A stretch of 64,000 bases of DNA, taken from NCBI RefSeq assembly GCF_041296385.1, contig NC_091015.1, positions 93,914,004 to 93,978,003 of the forward strand, given 5' to 3'. Each line of letters opens with the position of its first letter. The stretch's first letter is position 1. A program made the position numbers and the translations under genes. Source of the stretch: Aphelocoma coerulescens (Eukaryota; Chordata; Aves; Passeriformes; Corvidae). This document shows, one piece after another, positions 48,076 through 60,240 of the stretch. The notes below the pieces were generated by a model. It had not been told where the DNA came from. It did no database searches and was given only the letters and a program-made list of their open reading frames with translations.

Positions 48076-49151
48076 CAGGAAAAAAAATATGCAGCCAGGG
48101 AAGAGAGGAGTGAGAATATGTGAGAGAAACAGCCCTGCAGACACCAAGGTCAGTGAGGGAAAGGAGGGGAAGGAAGGGACGAAGGTGCTCCTGGCATGGA
48201 ATGGACCAACATTGGAGCAGTTCAGGGAGAACTGCAGCCCACGGGAAGGACTCGTGTTGGAAAAGTTCATGGAGGATTGTCTTCCATGGGAAGGGCCACA
48301 TGTTGGAGCAGGAGAAGAGTGTGAGGAGTCCTCCCCACGAGAAGGAAGGAGCAGCAGAGACACTGTGGGATGATCTGACAGCAGCCCATTTTCTATTCAT
48401 CTGCACTGCTGTGGGGGAAGAAATAAGAGAAAATTGGAAATGAAGTTGAGCTCAGGAAGGAGGGAGGGTTGGAGGGAAGGTTTTAAGATTTGGTTTTATT
48501 TCTCATTATCCTACTCCGATTTGATTGGTGATAAAATCAAATAGTTTCCCCAAGTCAAGTCAGTGTTGCCCATGATGGTAGCTTGCTGACTTCGGTGGGG
48601 GAAGCCATGCAGACAATCAATGTGATTGATAAAGCAAGCTTTCTTTATTGGCAATACAGAGGCACTTACATAGTATTGAGTGTACATGCTTATCAGTTCT
48701 TTAATTGGTTTAAACTTACGAAAGTGCATTCTTACTTCTACATAACTGGGTTAGATAAAAGACTACATTTGGCAAGCTTCTTTTATTTATGTTTTGACTT
48801 GAGAAATCAAAGTTCTCCCTCCCTTCTCATGGTCAGTACATCTTATCAGCACAGCACTGTACCTCCTTAAAACTCCCTTTTGGTTCTCAGGCCTGTTTCT
48901 CACGCAGGCATTTTCTCATGCAGGCCTTTGCTTGCAGGCCTTTGCTTGTACAGTTCTTTTATTGATCTGTCTTTATCAGTGATCCATGTCCCTGATCCTC
49001 TAACCATTCTCCAACAGTAACTGGTGAGTGATCTCTCCCCATCCCTATCTTGACCCACAAGCCTTTTTTCTGCCCTGCCCAGCTGAGGAGGGGAAATGAC
49101 AGAATGGCTTTGCTGAGCACATGGCATGCAGTCAAGGGTCAGCCCACCACA
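48076..49151 (+). mobile_element. 5'-truncated ERVL LTR split by an ERVK-type LTR
   Basis: This plus-strand copy belongs to the same ERVL LTR family as 12258-15601. Shared landmarks are 'gagaatatgtgagagaaac', 'gccctgcagacaccaaggtc', 'tggtttatttctcattatcc'-like sequence, and the end 'gggtcagcccaccaca' at 49151. It lacks the LTR's first part. Positions 48584-49022 are a later insertion plus its duplicated target. Confidence 0.8.
48584..49016 (-). mobile_element. Solo ERVK-type LTR inside the ERVL LTR
   Basis: This 433-bp LTR lies in minus-strand sense, beginning TGTTGGAGAATGG (at 49016) and ending AAGTCAGCA (at 48584). AATAAAG lies in the R region near its 3' end in that sense. The flanks are GTAGCT (48578-48583) and GTAACT (49017-49022), a 6-bp target duplication with one mismatch, as expected for ERVK. 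No internal genes are present. Confidence 0.75.
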
Positions 49152-52100
49152 GTGCCTTTGTTAACACATTTTTTCTTTTCATCAGTACAAGGCTGCTCTT
49201 TTAGAAAGCAAAGACTTCTTCTGCATAAAATTTATGACTTCCCAGAGGAAAATATATGCACAGGTGAAGAGAAATTTAGGTTTAGAACACCATGTAATCA
49301 AGTAAAGGGGAGAGAACTCAGTGAAGTCTACTAAATAGTGATAACAGCTCTTTTTCCCTTTCATTTCAGAGATTTTCGAAAGCAAATGCAAATTTGAGAA
49401 AGAAATGTGGGAAAAGAAGATTAACTGGAAATCAGGAGAGAAATAGTGTGGGGGTATTACCTTTCATTTGATTTTCCACATGCAGAACTTGTGTAAATTC
49501 TCAAGAGATATAAGGTATCTTCAGTTTGAGTCTTCTCACGGCAATGTATCAGGTTGAAAAAGAAAGAGGTCTCTTCTTCTCTTTGTGGTAGCTACACTCA
49601 TCCAACAAAATAGTTACGAAGAAAATTATTATAGCAGCAACACTTATAAGACAGGCAGAATGTCTTTATATCTGCAGTTTCCCTCTTGAAGATGAAGGTC
49701 CATTTGTATATAAATGAAAAAGTCTTGTCACCAGCTACATGGATATTCACTGCTCTGATGTTGAAGAAGCTCCTTAACTCAGTGCATGCACCTTCAGTGC
49801 TTCTTGCTTGTGGCTCAAAGTCTGAGCACCAATATCCACACATTTGAGATACACCCTTGTATGTCCTTCATTTTGAGTAGTAAAGTGAAAACCCTTCTTT
49901 GTAACCTTCTTGTGCCACCTCCTCCACATGCAGCACTTCCTCACTTGCCTCCATGTCGAGGTCTCTGTTCTTGAGCGTGGTTCAAGAACCTCCTATTTCA
50001 TTATTAAGTCTGTTCACAGGGATCTTCTCCTTATTATTAGGTGGATACCATTTTCTAATAGACTCTCATCTTCACTTAATGAAGTACCATGATCAAATAA
50101 GAAAGCTTTCTAAAGATATCAGCTCACGCCTGCAGAAGGACAGGCTGGGAATAACAAAATGAGTCAATTTTAAATGAATCTCCAAAAAATTACAGCATTG
50201 TCACTGTACTTCTTCTACTAGTATGACTGCATTATGAAAACCATGTCAACTGAATGCTCATGAAAGATCATGAAATTGCAAACTCTCAGACTGGACCTTT
50301 GTATTTATTCCCAGAATGGACAAATTATGTTGCTGGTAATCAGTGCACATTTTCATTCTTCCACTACAGGCTTACAAGCCATTCAAGGCAAGAAAGTGAA
50401 GGTAAGTAACATCCCATTTATAAATATATTGAGCCTTTTGCCTGTGTGCTAGACTGAAGTGTGGTCACTAAAAAGCAGATACAGAACTGTAGCAATGTTC
50501 TCTCATTCTTGACATTGAGGTTAATATGGCTGCTGGGAGGTGAAAAAATAGGAATCTCAGTTTTCATTTGAACAATCAGATCTGAAAGGCTGTTTTCATC
50601 ATCCTGTAGCAAATGAGATTGTGTGAGATGGAAAACCTAAGAAAAAGGAATGAAGCACTTTGTTTGGCTAAAAAGCTCTTTCTCAATGTCACAGTAGTGT
50701 GACATTAGTCTAGTACCAAGTGATAGGAATTCTTTTGTCTTGCTGGTTGAAAAGTTTTATAATTCTTTTTAAAAATAGTCTTGATAAAAATAAACACGGT
50801 CTGGATATTTGTTAGGGATCTAAATTAAAACCACCGTCATTCATTACTAGTCTGCCAAGTGATCACTTTTAAAAGAAAGGAACCAATCCATTTAAAAAAT
50901 TAGCATGAAATTGATATTGAAATTAATACATCAGAACACGGAATTCAGAATTTTGCTTGGCTCCATTTCATTGTGTTTTCATGCTTTAAAACATTTGCTG
51001 AGCCAAATATAGGATTTACATATTTCATTATCCAAGTTGTTAGGATACTAGCTTGGGAGAACAAATGGGATAACATAAGTATGATTACAGCTTATCAGAT
51101 AAAGCAGCATCAAAAGAGAACAACAGAAAATTTCAGTGCAGCACAGTATGCACTCGTCTGCAACACCATCTGTGAAATTTTCAGGTTGTTGGTCTGCACT
51201 GAAATCTGAAAACAAACAAGGTGTTTGACTGCCAGTCATGTGCTCAACTTCCCTTCTGAGCACATAATTTAGGGACCACATTCTCTGCTGTGGTTTGTCA
51301 GTTGGGAACACTTTACTTTTTCCTTCCCCCAAAATGAGAAACTAACTTTTCTGTGAATCAGTGTAGGTATCAAAATGCTGAATAGACTCCACTGACCCCT
51401 TTGAAAGTAGCTTGTTAGATACTGAAGGAAAAATACTCATCCCAAACAACAAAGAGAGAGAAGAAAAGTCCATCTTGCTACAGCTGCTTCTTTGTAATTC
51501 AGGTTCAAGTAATGAGAAGACATTGATGTCTTGTAGTCATACCCATTATAAACTGTGATGTAAGTCCGTGACAGGAAAAGATGATGAGGAACACACAGGA
51601 AAGATTTCATCAGTGCTGGAGCTGGAGAAGCATGAGCAGCAGCCATTACTCCTCATACCCAGTTAATAAAATTCCTCTGCATGTGAGATTTCCCAGTGTC
51701 TCATTGCTTAACGTGTGTTGAAAGATATGTCTACACCACAACACTTGTTAGAGGACACTATGGTCCTGGGCCAATGGGAATCTCTGGGGGTATAAATCAC
51801 CTGATTGGAGAAGCTAAAGGCCTGTGTGGCTTGCAAACCAAGAAGCTTAAAGCTTCTGTAAGGCAGCAAGAAAGAACTTTAAAACAAACAAGGTAATTGT
51901 GGCAGAGGTGGAGGTACAATGGCTGCCCTGGTGGATGCTGCAACAGTTTTCCAAATACACCGCTGGTATTAAGTGCATCTTCAAGGTGACAGGTACATTG
52001 TGCAGGCCACTGCATAATAGCCAGGGACAACAATTTAGAACCATTTTTGCAGAGGGCACACCACCTCAGAAGCTACAGAGTGACTGGGAAAAGATGTTTA

Positions 52101-54289
52101 AAGTTGGTCTTCAAAAAAGGCTTTTAAAGCTGTATAACCTTTAACACTTGGTACTATTAGTGAAGTAAAAGCCTCCACTATAAAGCACTTTAACTGAGCA
52201 CTCTAAACTGAACAGCACACAACACTTTTTGCTACAAAATACATCATTAGGCTATATAGGCACCTATAACCATAGCTGCACTGTCTGCCAGCCTGCTGCT
52301 GCTGTGTGTTGGCACAGTCAGGGTTAAAATAAAGACTGACCACAACAAACACACTTTGTTTTAGGAAGTTGATTGTAAAGTAGCATCTGCAGCCCTGTAA
52401 GTCTGATATTTTAATAAACACCTCCAACATGGTAAAAGCAAATTGTTACAGGGATCCAGCCTTGTCAATGAACTGTCCTGTCCAGGCTAACCATGGTGTA
52501 CCTGGTGTTTCAAGTATTCCCGCTATGTATGTCACACGCATGGGTGGTATGCTCTGCAGCCTGCCATGTATTCTGTATATGAAGGAGGTATATTCCATAT
52601 ACCATGTGGAATTCCATATATTTAAGCTGGAGAAAGGCCAGACAACATTTTAAAAGGCTTTGGGAATTATAAAGTCACATGTTGTAAGTCTCTCTCAAGG
52701 TAGTGCAGAAAATATATTTGGATGAATTTCCAAGGCTGTGTTGGGGAAGTTGAAAACAGCAGAAAATCAAGGTGGGCTTGTGACTTATTTATATTCACAG
52801 GAAAACTTTACAAGAAGGAGAGGATTGTCATGCCTTCTGGCACAGGGCAGCCTGTGTCTGTCCTTTAAAAAGATGAGGACAGGAGGCACCAGACAGCAGT
52901 CTGTCTGTGAAGAAGAAAAAGAATAACCCAGGCCAAATGGTGCAAAAGAAATTGAAAGCCTAGGACAAAAAAATACCTGTTCTATGACTAGTGAAGGAGG
53001 TATATAATTTAAAAGGGATGAGTTACACTTAAGGCTCCCCAGGAACAATAATACAGCAAATCAAAGCTGGATTTCTTTGAAGTTTTGAGAAGACTGTGGA
53101 GATGACTCCACTCTCCACCATGGCAGTCTGCACCTCTGGGCTTCTCCATAGCCAGGACTAGGGAAGATCAGAGAGATCTGAACACATGTAAAAATTAGGC
53201 TCATGTGCAGCAAAGACAGCGTTTGTTTGATGTGCTCCCTGGCAACAGGGACCTGCAAGCCAGTTATTATCCATGGCCTGCGGAGTGTGAAGAGAGTGTA
53301 GGTGGCACTCAGGGTGTGTTGGGGACACACTGAGTCTTTACACAAAGCCAACACTAAATACCTGGTTGACCAGGTGGATACGAAAGGATTCAACATAGCA
53401 GGTAGGCAGTCATGTCAGCAACCAGGAAAATTTGTTTCTGGGACAGCTGCTCAAGTTTCTTGTCATCGTGGTGACAGATAACAAGGCTTTTGGCAGTAAT
53501 TATGCTTAGAACCCTTTCAACATCAAAGAGTAAGATAGACATTTTGTGGTTCTATATGTGGGTGATGAACAAACCCTAGTGAAACCACTGCAGCTTGATC
53601 TTAGAAATGGCTGTGGTGTGAGAGAATACCTGCAGCTCATACAGAGGATTGGCAGCCATAGGAAAGGCCGCATATGCCGTCAGCCAACAGGGAAAAATTC
53701 ACCCCTGGATATCACCTGTTTGCCTTCACCCTGTCTTCAGATCAGTATTGTGTTGGTCCCTATTCCTTGAATAAAAGAGAAAAAATTAAAGCAGAAATAT
53801 GTTTTTCAAGGGCTTTGACCATCACTGTTAATATGATTGTGTTCAGCAATATTTGGTCACATGATAGAGACAAACCAGAGGAGATACAAGCCTTTTGATT
53901 AAATGTGGACACCAAAGAACTCTCATTAATTTTTTTTTTTTTTTTCTTCAAAAAACCCCTATGCCAGAGAATCCTTTCTAGGCGTGCACCCAAGATGTTA
54001 GTGCACATCCCTGAGTGCACTAACAGATCACTGCTCCAGAAGGTACAGGTCACTTGTCAGATGGTGGCATATCATGCTTCTCAGCCTGCCCTGACAGAAA
54101 GGCAGCATGTTGGCCTTGGTCCTTCCTCTTTAGCACTGAATGCCAGTATCTCTTTTCAGTATGTAAATAAATAGATGCACTGACAGAAAAAAAACCTGTC
54201 CTCATACTAAAAGCCTCTTCTTTCTGTTGTCTCTTGTTCATCCATGGCATAACACCAAGAAAAGTCTGGCCCCATCTTTACATTCTCCC
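49152..54289. other. Unassigned AT-rich sequence
   Basis: No gene or named repeat is recognised. There is a T16 run at 53930-53945. Open frames are short and featureless. The stretch 52930-53780 has several 74-111-codon frames on both strands with no protein signature. Confidence 0.35.
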
Positions 54290-54410
54290 ATCAGGTGTTT
54301 ATCCACACTTAGTACTCTTAAACCTAATCCTCTCCTGGCTGAGCAATCCCAACTCTCTCAGCCTCTCCTCATACAGATAGTCACCGAGATCTCCAGCTAA
54401 GTCATCCACA
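54290..54410 (-). mobile_element. CR1 LINE scrap
   Basis: The plus strand reads 'ctggctgagcaatcccaac' and 'tctctcagcctctcctcata', the reverse complement of the CR1 3' region. It is short and lies just before the pyrimidine tract. Confidence 0.6.
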
Positions 54411-54447
54411 AATTTTATTAAAAAATATTTGCAGAGGAGTTCTGGGA

Positions 54448-54630
54448 TTTTTCTTTTTCTTTTTCTTTTCTTTTTCTTTTCATTTTTCTTTTTCTTTTTC
54501 TTTTTCTTTTTCTTTTTCTTTTTCTTTTTCTTTTTCTTTTTCTTTTTCTTTTTCTTTTTCTTTTTCTTTTTCTTTTTCTTTCTCTTTCTCTTTCTCTTTC
54601 TCTTTTTCTTTCTCTTTTTTTCTTTTTCTT
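54448..54630. repeat. CTTTTT/CTTTCT pyrimidine microsatellite
   Basis: About 180 bases consist of C and T on the plus strand with a single A near 54482, mostly TTTTTC hexamers, grading into TCTCTT units. Translation gives poly-Phe/Leu on the plus strand and poly-Lys/Arg on the minus strand; neither is a gene. Pure polypurine-polypyrimidine tracts with mirror symmetry can form triplex DNA. Confidence 0.95.
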
Positions 54631-55397
54631 ATCTGCTATTCTGATAAAACAGTTGCCAGCAACTTCAACTAAACATAAGGCCGTCAGGCAGAGAAAAAGG
54701 CAAACAGTTGGCATTCTCTAGGACTTTTTACAAAGCAATTTTTTCCACAGCTGCTGTGCCTTGTCAGAATAGCAGAAAAAGGATGTTCCTAACTGAGACC
54801 AAATGATAAGTGATCCAAAACCATTGGGAAGGCTGTCAATATTTTTAATCACTACCTACTTGTCATATAGCATCTCTGCATCTTCTGAAGGGGCTTTGCT
54901 TCTACAACACACTTCTTGTTCCTTCTCTCATGATTTTTTGGGGTACATCACTGTCTGTGTTTGTGCCATCCCAAGATGGGATCCCTCAACAACTAAAAAT
55001 CATTGTCTTCTCTTTGTTTAATATAGAGTGATGCCTTTAACTTTCACACACATCACAGATAGCCACAGGATTTCAGTGCTGATGCCACAAACTCTGCAGT
55101 AAAGTGCTTGTCTAGCAGCAGCTCACTCATCAGGTCACCTAACCAGTCACCAAGCTGAGGGTATTTGATCCCCTAAATAATCTCAGAGGTTGTCTCGTGA
55201 TGAAATCTGTGATACTGGAGGGCACCTAAGATGTCATAAAGCTCTAAGCCTATGTATGCAGGGGCAAAGCAAGTTACAAAGATGTTAGTGCTGTGTTCTA
55301 GGGTCACACCTCTTTTGACACGTTGCCATACTCATCATCATTAACAAAACCACAAGTGAACGCAGTGTATGTCAGAGAAAGGAGGCAGTCATACCAT
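54631..55397. other. Unassigned sequence
   Basis: I see nothing identifiable between the microsatellite and the LTR that follows. Confidence 0.35.
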
Positions 55398-55825
55398 TGT
55401 CTTGGTTCCAGCCAGGACAGGGTTCATTTTTGCATTAGCCAGGAGGGGCCATGGCAGGGACCCAGAGGTTCTTCTGTACTACCTCACACCATTTCCTGGC
55501 TGGGGTTAAGGGATCTCCTCTGGGTTGGTGTAGGGTGGCAGAGGGAGTGGTCAGGTATTGTTTTCATGTGAATCATTCACCTCTTTCTTGTACCCTCTGT
55601 CATTCATATTGTGGCTGTTAACTGTTCATTTTCTTTTCTCATGGCTGTTTCCAGGAAATTATGTTCTTATCTCAAACCATGATCTTCAACTTTTATGCCT
55701 CCAGTTCCTCTTTGCAGCCCTCCATGGGGGAGAGGATGGAGGGAGGGAGTGAGGGACCAGCACAGAATTTGGAGTGCTTTCAGTGGGAACACTACATTGG
55801 AGAACACCATTCCTAAACCATAACA
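55398..55825 (+). mobile_element. Decayed ERVL-type LTR
   Basis: It begins TGTCTTGGTTCCAGCCAGGACAG without its last bases conserved, and ends near 'aaaccataaca'. Both ends match a common avian ERVL LTR whose ends I know as TGTCCTGGTT and AAACCACGACA. The middle retains 'gttcttatctcaaacca' and the G-rich 'gggagagga' block. The 5-bp flanks do not match well, so the exact ends may be off by a few bases. Confidence 0.7.
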
Positions 55826-58799
55826 ACTCATCTGGTTGTTTCCCCACTGGTTGTGACAGTGTTTGCTTTCACCAGCTCAAAATGCCATCAGGGTATCAGA
55901 ACTCTCAGAAATAACTTTGGGGTGTCCAAAACAGTATTGTTCTGTTGATGAAGTGATGATGATTAGTAAAAATCTAAATAACTTGTCTTCTCACTGGAGT
56001 CTGCTACAGAGAAAAGGCCCAGGTCCCTCTGCCCAGAAGTGCACCCCCAGGGATCAGCATCAGTGGCAACTCAGCTCTTTTTGAAGGTCACACATCTCCT
56101 CCTTACTAGTTGAATTTGTGAAGGCATTAGTAATCCCTAATTACTCCAACCATATCCACAGCCTCCACTTATGCCCATAGCCCAGGGGGTCCCTCTAAGC
56201 TCAGTTCTGGGCCCCCAGCCCCTTCCTTAGCTATGTAGTAATTTTGCCTGTCCCTAACCTTATTTCTGTAGTGTTGTTTGTCTTTCCTGGCTTGACCTTG
56301 GACCTGTCTTGTTAGCCTTGCCTATGCCCATTGCTAAGAACACAGGCTTTTGCCTGCTCAGGTCAGTGGTTCTGTGGATCACTACTTTTTTGATGGACAA
56401 TAGTCTTCTGACTAGGTCTGCTGCAGGCACCCCAAACTACACACAAACAACGAAAGAAATATAAAAAATCTTAAGTCCAGTTACCAACCAAAACCCAGCT
56501 CTGTTTCTTTCAGTATCTACATATGGTGGTGGTTATTTGGAGGTGGAGTTGTTTGGAGACAGCAGGCACAAGGTGCAGGAGAGTGCAGCAGTATTTTTAG
56601 CTGCTCTGCAATGAAACAGTTTGTGGAGAAAATGTGGTTTATGGACGTTGGAACATTGTGCTTGCAGGGGATTTCCATTAAAATCAAAATGAGATCCTAT
56701 TTCATACTGGCCAGCAGCAGTGAGATGGCTGATGCCCTATAAAAAACAGCCTTATGGGCAAGTATAGAAGCTTGTGTTTGCAAGCTTCTATATAATAATT
56801 TGCATTAAATGCATTTGGTATAGTAATTTAGGAAAAGACTGGGAATATGGGAACCTATTAACTGATAAGATAGAATTCATGTTGGGGGCAAAAAGAGCCA
56901 ATATGGTGCTCAAGGACTGTGTGAGACTAAGTTCATTTGTTACAGGGTTTTTGGTAAAAATGTACATGAGCCACTTGAAATGAGAAAGGCCGGCATAACC
57001 TCACTGAACACCTTTCTCCTCAAATTTTATTTTGAAATGTCCCTTTATACTTTTGCCTATTAGCACTACAGTCTTAGGCATGAGAAATACAAACAGGAGC
57101 ATGCAGATGCGGAGGCCAGCATTGCTTTCCATCCAGCAGTCTCACTCACACATTTTCATCACCATCTCTCTATAGCATGGGAGATGATCCTCACCATTGT
57201 CTCACTCCTGTAGCCTCTCAAAAGTTTTGCTTCTTGTAGGAGACAAGTCGGTTCTTGTACGTCAAAAATTTTCTCCTTTGTTGCTATGGACTGTCCGAGA
57301 ACTGCTTTTTCTCATCAGACAACAATCACTGGGCTGTATGTGATCCTGATTACCCTCACCAAACCCAGTCCTGGCCTGCAGATTGGCTTCCTGTCTGCAC
57401 CTGACTCATTTGACTTGACCCCTGGACCTGACTTACCTTATGATCTGGACTCACAGCTCAACCTGGTTTCCACCTCTAGGGCTGCCTTGCTCATCTTGCT
57501 CAGATAGTGCAGGGCTGTGATCTGGACAGTGAGGCACCAGCCCTGCTGAATCCATTTTCTTGCTCAGCTCATCCTCCCTAGGAAAGAAGCCTATCATCAC
57601 TGTTCCCTGACACACATAATATTCATGTTCAGGAATGGATTGTATAATTTTGGTTTTAAACAGTGTTAAAAAAAGGGGAGGAGAAGGAGTGACACTCACA
57701 CGTCTAGGACTGCAGTACTTGGGAATGGCTGTTTAGTTTCATGAATTAAAAATATCCAAAGATTCTTAGGAAATGGGTGCTGGGTCTGGGGACTTCCATG
57801 CACATGGGTTAGGGCACCTTATTCTCGTGCCCATCTTATCCTTACAGGCACTTGGCCAGCTGTTATATTGACAATCTTAAACATGTTTTTACAATGAAAG
57901 ACAATTCTCACAAAAATATCTTGGCCCAAAATCGGTCCTGACACCTTAGCCCTAATGACCACTGTGTAAAAGGAGGAAATCACTCCGAGGGTACTAGACA
58001 TGAGGACAGCCCACCACCATTTTTCCTGTGACACAAGGTGATGACATACATTAACACATAGCAGATACTCCACTACTTTGTGTGCCTTTCCAGTTCATGG
58101 ACCACCCCACCAGTCATGTAGAACTTCTCTACCACTCAGAGAGTTCTGGAGCTGTCAGATCTGTCACTGTTGTGAGACTAGCAGCAAAACAGATATTAGT
58201 GTTCCTGTTACTTGTCAGTAATCTTAGAACTGAGGATAGACTGCGTACAGCATTCTGAATGCTTTTACAACAGTACAAGTCAAACACAAGGTGGATTAAA
58301 AAAATACCCTATCAATATGCAGATTAGTGACCCTTTTTAAAAATGTCTCCATATTCATAGTCCTTAGATTTATTAGGGGGCAATATAAAAAATTGTACAT
58401 CCTGACAACTTCAGGACAGAACCAATCATAGACTCCATGCTCAAAGATTTGATGTATTCCCCCTATCCCAACCACTTTATAAGCATTGAAACAGTGCCTG
58501 ACCAAATCGGTATTCTTTTAACTGTTCTTACTGTTCCCTAGCCCTAAATTTCTGAACTGCTAATTCCCACTAACACATATGTTCTGTACCAACCATGAGC
58601 TGTACTCCTTCGTCTTCTCTCCTGCATTTTATGTGAGCAGTGAAGCTGGAGTGTATCTGATGGGTCCTTAAGTAACCACCAGAGTGTGACAGCATCATAA
58701 GAAAAAATAGATCCAAAAGAGAAATGTGGTGGGATGTGGGAATCCATCAACCACTACCCTCTGGGCTCAAACTTCCAACCTCTTCTTTACCTCTCAAGA
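55826..58799. other. Unassigned sequence
   Basis: No gene or named repeat is recognised. Two C/T-rich patches (56160-56370 and 57340-57560) share a loose 'cctgacct' / 'cttgacc' texture with each other and with 24440-24640, which may be remnants of an unrecognised repeat family. Confidence 0.3.
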
Positions 58800-59610
58800 C
58801 TGTGGGAGAGAGTGTTGAGAGCTTTCCTGAAGTTGTGAGAGATGACATTCACTGGTTTCCCCTCCCCAGTTCCACACAGGCAGCCCTCCAATCAGAGCAG
58901 GCAAGCTGTGGGTAAAGTATAACTAACCCTTGGTAACTAATTCCATGCTCACTGTTTCCAGTGATCTTCTGCATGTTTGGGGAAGTTCCAAGGTGACTCA
59001 CTCCATGACTTTTACAAAACCATAAGTAAGGTTCTGTTTCTCTGTGTTGACTTTTTGGGTCTTTTTCGAAGTTGAGTGCAACGTTCTTCAGTTATATCAG
59101 GAATCTGCCCTGATCTCCTGATCCTTCAAAACTGTGAAGCATGTTGATGTAAAGACTTTGGCCAGTTGTCTTGGTATCCTCAGACAGAGCCCATTAGAGT
59201 CCCTTGGACTTGTGGCATCTGAGTTCTCACATATAATCCCTGACTCAATCCTCACCTACTACTGAAAGTTCCTCTCCTTGAACTCTTTCTTCACTAAGTA
59301 TAGAGGACTGGCAGACATTGTTGGTGAAAAGTGAGGCTTCAAGTACCTCAGCCTGTGTCTATTGTATTGAAACCACTGACCCAATAAGCAACTGGGCCAC
59401 GTCTTGTTATTAAAGTAGGACTAGAAGTTCATGGTACCCTGATGTCCTTCCCCAGTTTCAACTGCAGCTGAGCTTTGACTTTTCTAAACCATCCCTTCAT
59501 TCCTGGGCAATATTTCAAAAGCCATTCTTTGTGCCCTGGAGCTGCTTCTTCTGCCTATAGATGCCTTTTTGCACTGAAGCCTCCGAGTGAGCCTGGTCCT
59601 TCTGCTGGTG
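58800..59610 (-). mobile_element. Decayed CR1 LINE, reverse-transcriptase region
   Basis: This highly diverged CR1 has its sense on the minus strand. The plus strand keeps the order of the CR1 reverse complement: 'gagctttcctgaagttgtg', 'tcactccatgacttttac', 'cccttggacttgtggcatct', 'ccctgactcaatcctcacct', 'caagtacctcagcctgtgtc' and 'gagctttgacttttctaaac'. It is too decayed to hold an open frame. Confidence 0.7.
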
Positions 59611-60059
59611 TTAAATGATTGTCAAATAGAGGGGAAGAATTATTTTCTTCAGCCTACCAGCTCCTCTCCAGAGGAGCTCCTGTCCTTTCCCAGAGACCAC
59701 AGACTGCTGGTCTTTGCCACAAGGCTGATGATGTTGCACTTGTGTTACCAGTTTTGCAAAGCTGCTGCCCAGCTGGTGGGAGCCCAAACTCCCTTGTTCC
59801 ATGGGATAATGCTGTTCCTGGGGCAGGGACCAGCCTTTACCTGTGCAGTTGATGAGGTTCCTGCTAACCCATTCCCCCAGCATCAGGGCAGCCCACCCTG
59901 CAGCATAGCACCTGAGCTCTAGCTGGGTATCATTCAGCAGCTTCCTGTGAGTGCCATCTGTCTCATCATCAGAGAATAATTGAGGCTGGAAGAAGAGACA
60001 GAGGTTCATGCTGTCGAACTTCCTGCTCAAAGTGGGACAGCCATAAAACCAGGCTGCAT

Positions 60060-60240
60060 TGACAAGGGTTTGGGATGGTCTCCCACATGATCTCAAAAAC
60101 TTCCAAGGTTGGAAGCAGCAGAGCCTTTCTGGGCTACATGTTCCACTTATTTTTTGTCCCCATGATGAAAAAGCTTTTCCTTCTATCCAGCTCTCTCCTT
60201 TTAGAGATACTATTTTTAATTAAGCTTTCCTGTACTCAAG
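60060..60240 (-). mobile_element. CR1 LINE 3' fragment
   Basis: The plus strand shows 'ccaaggttggaagcagcag', 'gcctttctgggctacatg' and 'atgatgaaaaagcttttcct', the reverse complement of a CR1 3' region. It may belong to the same copy as 58800-59610 or to another one. Confidence 0.6.

Noticed and set aside
54418..54714. Lys/Arg-rich and Phe-rich frames
   Set aside because: They are translations of the pyrimidine microsatellite.
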